In this document: in pieces, positions 61,897 to 64,000 of the stretch
How the letters are laid out: each line of letters opens with the position of its first letter
Position numbering within the stretch: the stretch's first letter is position 1
Origin: Nonomuraea muscovyensis
GTDB lineage: Bacteria; Actinomycetota; Actinomycetes; Streptosporangiales; Streptosporangiaceae
Assembly: GCF_014207745.1 (NCBI RefSeq)
Contig: NZ_JACHJB010000001.1
Span: 2,728,001 to 2,792,000 of the forward strand
Reading direction: 5' to 3'
DNA length: 64,000 nt
Position numbers and translations under genes: made by a program
Notes under the pieces: generated by a model
What the model saw: only the letters and a program-made list of their open reading frames with translations
Databases searched by the model: none
Told to the model about the DNA's origin: nothing

Positions 61897-62036
61897 ACGC
61901 CGACAAGATCGTCTGTTTGCCCCCGATTCCGTCGGAGCGATGGGATACATTACCGACTCATTGATCAGCCGTTCGCGTAGTGCCGCCCCTCCATTCCGGC
62001 GTCCCGCGAGCCGTCCGGCCGGGGAGGTCGAGAGTC

Positions 62037-62525
62037 GTGAGCGCGGACGCACCCGCGTGGGAGCAGCACAGCACGGCACGGGTCGTGTCGCCCGTCCAGC
62101 CGCGCAAGCTGGCGAAGGTGCCCTTCGTCGAGCTGGCGGACGGGCGGCTGCAGGGCGTCGTGTCGAGCGGTTCGGACATCGAACGGGTCTACGTCTCGTC
62201 CGTGACCGCCGGCACCCACACCTATGACTGCAGCACCAACAACAACCGCCCGTGCGGCGGCCTGTACGGCGCGCCGTGCAAGCACCTGCGCCTGCTCGTG
62301 GACGAGGCGGTCACCCAGTACGGCCTCGACCGGGTCGCCGGCTACCTGCGCGCCGAGGTCGGCGACGACGGTGACCTGATCGGCGCCCTCGGCGGCGGGG
62401 TGGAGCGCACGTCGGCGGCCATGGTGTTCAGCAGGTTCCTGCGCCACCTGGCCTACCTGGAGCTGCCCGGCACCACGGCCCCGCTGCCCGAGCTCCACTG
62501 GTTCCCGGCGGGAGAGGCGCGCTGA
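62037..62525 (+). CDS. SWIM-like zinc protein (162 aa)
   Basis: The start is GTG 62037, with GGGGAGG upstream. The core HTYDCSTNNNRPCGGLYGAP followed by CKHLRLLVDEAV has two Cys and a CxH like the SWIM zinc finger; the N-terminal part is beta-rich (AKVPFVELADGRLQGVVSSG). A helical region ends the protein. It is coupled to the next gene (TGATG), and a third gene follows, so it begins an operon of the type that often includes VWA or AAA proteins. Function unknown. Confidence 0.7.
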   Translation: MSADAPAWEQHSTARVVSPVQPRKLAKVPFVELADGRLQGVVSSGSDIERVYVSSVTAGTHTYDCSTNNNRPCGGLYGAPCKHLRLLVDEAVTQYGLDRVAGYLRAEVGDDGDLIGALGGGVERTSAAMVFSRFLRHLAYLELPGTTAPLPELHWFPAGEAR

Positions 62526-63910
62526 TGCTCGGAGTGCAACTGGCCGCCCTGCTCGACGGCGAGACGCCGGGCGTCACCGAGACGCTCGACGTGGTGACGG
62601 GATTCGACGACGCGCTCACCCACGGGCTCGCCCGGCTCGGCGAGGAGCGGGCCGCCGCGCCGGCCGCCCTGGCCGGCGCCGTGTCGGCCTCGCCCCTCGG
62701 CGAGCGGGCGGGCGAGGCCGCGGCCAAGATCATCGCCGGGTCCGTCGCCGGCGACCACCTGACCGCGCTGGCCGGGGCGCGCACCGCCCTGCTGGGCGCC
62801 GTGCACGACGCCCTGCTCGCCCGGCTCGACACCGCGCTCGGCCGCTCCAGAGCGGCCTGGGAGGCGCCGGCCGCTCCGGCGCCCGCCGCAGACCATCTGC
62901 TCGCCGCCGCCCGCTCCTGGCTGCACGAGCTGGCCATCACCGGCTGGCGCGGCGTCGACCACGACCTCGCCTCCGCCTCCGGCCAGACCGTCGAGGCGTT
63001 GCTCGCCGAGCCCCGCCTGCGCCGCGTCGCGGTCCTGCTCGACGGGCTGGCCGCCGAGCTGGCCGCGTGCTGCCCGATCGCCACCGCGCCCCGGGTGCCC
63101 GCCCGCCGCTGGGCCGACCTGTGGGCCCGCGCCCTCATGCTGGCGCAGGGCCTGCCCGCCGAGCCCGAGCCCGAGGCGGTGTCCGGCCGGCTGTTCGTCC
63201 TCGGCGTGGACGTGCACGAGCACGGCACCGCCGTCCAGGTGCAGGTGCACGGCCTGCTTGAGCCGACCGGCGGCGCGCCCGCCCGGCTGGTGCGCGCCGG
63301 CGTCGCCGCCGCCAAGGTCGACACCATCACCGGCCCGGCCGTGTGGCGGCTGCTCCAGGCACACCCCGTGCTGCTCGGCGCGCTGGCCGAGCGCCGCTGC
63401 CTCGACCTGGCCGGCATGCCGTTGCTCGCGAGCGGCGACCTGCTCTGGCACGACGACCGGGCCACGGCCGGGGAGCCCGCCGACCCGTTCGCCGTCGCCC
63501 GGGTCCAGCTCGCCGCGGCCCTCGCCCCCGCCGTGCAGCCGCTCGACCGCCACCCCGTGCGCATCGCCGAGCCCGTCCTGCTGGAGGGCTACACGGTCAA
63601 CGGCGACGAGCTGGTGCTCGACGGCCACGCGCTCGCCGTCGACCTGGACCGCCTGCCGCGGTGCGGCCCGCTCACGCCCGAGCTGGTGGCCGCCTCCACG
63701 GCCTGCGTCGGCCTGGTGCGCTGGGACGCCGGCCGCTGGTCGGTGCAGCCGCTCGCCGTCCAGGCGACCGTCAAGCGCAAGCCCGTCACCGCCCACACCG
63801 GCGACTGGGCGCTCGGCCCCACCGACCCCAAGGTCGTCAAGGCCGAGGCCAGGGCCGGCGACGTGGTGGCCGTGCTGCGCGAGCGAGCGGGACGGCTGCT
63901 GCGCAAATGA
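62525..63910 (+). CDS. Hypothetical protein (461 aa) in SWIM-like operon
   Basis: No family is recognised. The first 200 residues are helical and Ala-rich (TALAGARTALLGAVHDALLA). The second half has alternating beta and helical segments (LFVLGVDVHEHGTAVQVQVH, GLLEPTGGAPARLV, PVLLEGYTVNGDELVLDGHA). No signal or membrane segment. It overlaps its upstream and downstream neighbours (TGATG, ATGA), so the three are translated together. Confidence 0.75.
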   Translation: MLGVQLAALLDGETPGVTETLDVVTGFDDALTHGLARLGEERAAAPAALAGAVSASPLGERAGEAAAKIIAGSVAGDHLTALAGARTALLGAVHDALLARLDTALGRSRAAWEAPAAPAPAADHLLAAARSWLHELAITGWRGVDHDLASASGQTVEALLAEPRLRRVAVLLDGLAAELAACCPIATAPRVPARRWADLWARALMLAQGLPAEPEPEAVSGRLFVLGVDVHEHGTAVQVQVHGLLEPTGGAPARLVRAGVAAAKVDTITGPAVWRLLQAHPVLLGALAERRCLDLAGMPLLASGDLLWHDDRATAGEPADPFAVARVQLAAALAPAVQPLDRHPVRIAEPVLLEGYTVNGDELVLDGHALAVDLDRLPRCGPLTPELVAASTACVGLVRWDAGRWSVQPLAVQATVKRKPVTAHTGDWALGPTDPKVVKAEARAGDVVAVLRERAGRLLRK

Positions 63911-64000
63911 CCGACGACACCCGCACCGACTCCGGCCTCTCCGCCGACGCCAACCGCCGCCAGGTCCTCTACTGGCGCCTGATGGCGCGGCTGTTCAGCG
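63907..64000 (+). CDS. 5' end of next gene in the operon (partial)
   Basis: The ATG overlaps the previous stop (ATGA). The visible 31 codons read MTDDTRTDSGLSADANRRQV, then LYWRLMARLFS; the frame runs off the window. A VWA-domain protein would be a reasonable expectation from similar loci, but nothing in the visible part proves it. Confidence 0.6.
   Translation, partial: MTDDTRTDSGLSADANRRQVLYWRLMARLFS

Overview
The window comes from a high-GC actinomycete chromosome. The actinomycete-type integrative and conjugative element, the LAL and TetR regulators, the aerobic cobalamin pathway, GTG/TTG starts and leaderless promoters all fit. The genus cannot be fixed from sequence alone; a Streptosporangiaceae-like organism is my guess.

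Bases 1-7480 are the right part of an integrated AICE. One leftward gene train runs from an activator gene (pra-like) through tandem small zinc-binding proteins and an FtsK-type DNA translocase to a HUH replication initiator and the first codons of the next gene (probably xis). A GntR/KorSA-like repressor and a divergent Pif-like Nudix gene form the control end. The element ends at an attachment site made of the 3' half of tRNA-Ile (7436-7480) followed by the tRNA-type terminator. Beyond it lies a broken integrase (7544-7957), a remnant of an older element at the same site.

Bases 8250-35000 are chromosomal accessory genes: hydrolases, a TetR regulator with a second C-terminal HTH, a LAL regulator, and a small set of membrane/exported genes sharing a duplicated operator-promoter module (13736-15503). 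There is also an SDR/CMD pair, and an FMN-riboswitch-controlled operon starting with a riboflavin synthase-DHBP synthase fusion (17677-20515). Further on come TrmO, an HxlR regulator, a crcB-DUF190-crcB fluoride locus, arsM and two exported proteins. Several gene scars (xthA, AraC, SDR) mark past rearrangement.

Bases 30899-37136 look like a dormancy/hypoxia-type locus: otsB, a GH65 phosphorylase and a beta-phosphoglucomutase-like HAD, a membrane protein, a PPOX protein and a DUF1876 protein. DevR/DosR-like boxes lie in the promoter regions.

Bases 37180-54069 are an aerobic cobalamin locus. A cobalamin riboswitch precedes cbtB-cbtA, a degenerate histidine phosphatase, a ChlI/ChlD-type chelatase subunit, cobO and cobB. 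A second riboswitch drives cobN on the other strand, followed by cobG-cobH-cobIJ, then cobL-cobM-cobK behind a PPOX gene, and cobF. Together these import cobalt, insert it, methylate and contract the corrin ring, and adenosylate it.

Bases 54053-64000 hold a DUF305 lipoprotein, a CadD-type transporter, a WXG100-like/NlpC-P60 pair, a membrane microprotein, an AraC regulator divergent from an NmrA-type oxidoreductase, an S9 peptidase, and the start of an operon with a SWIM-like zinc protein that runs off the end.
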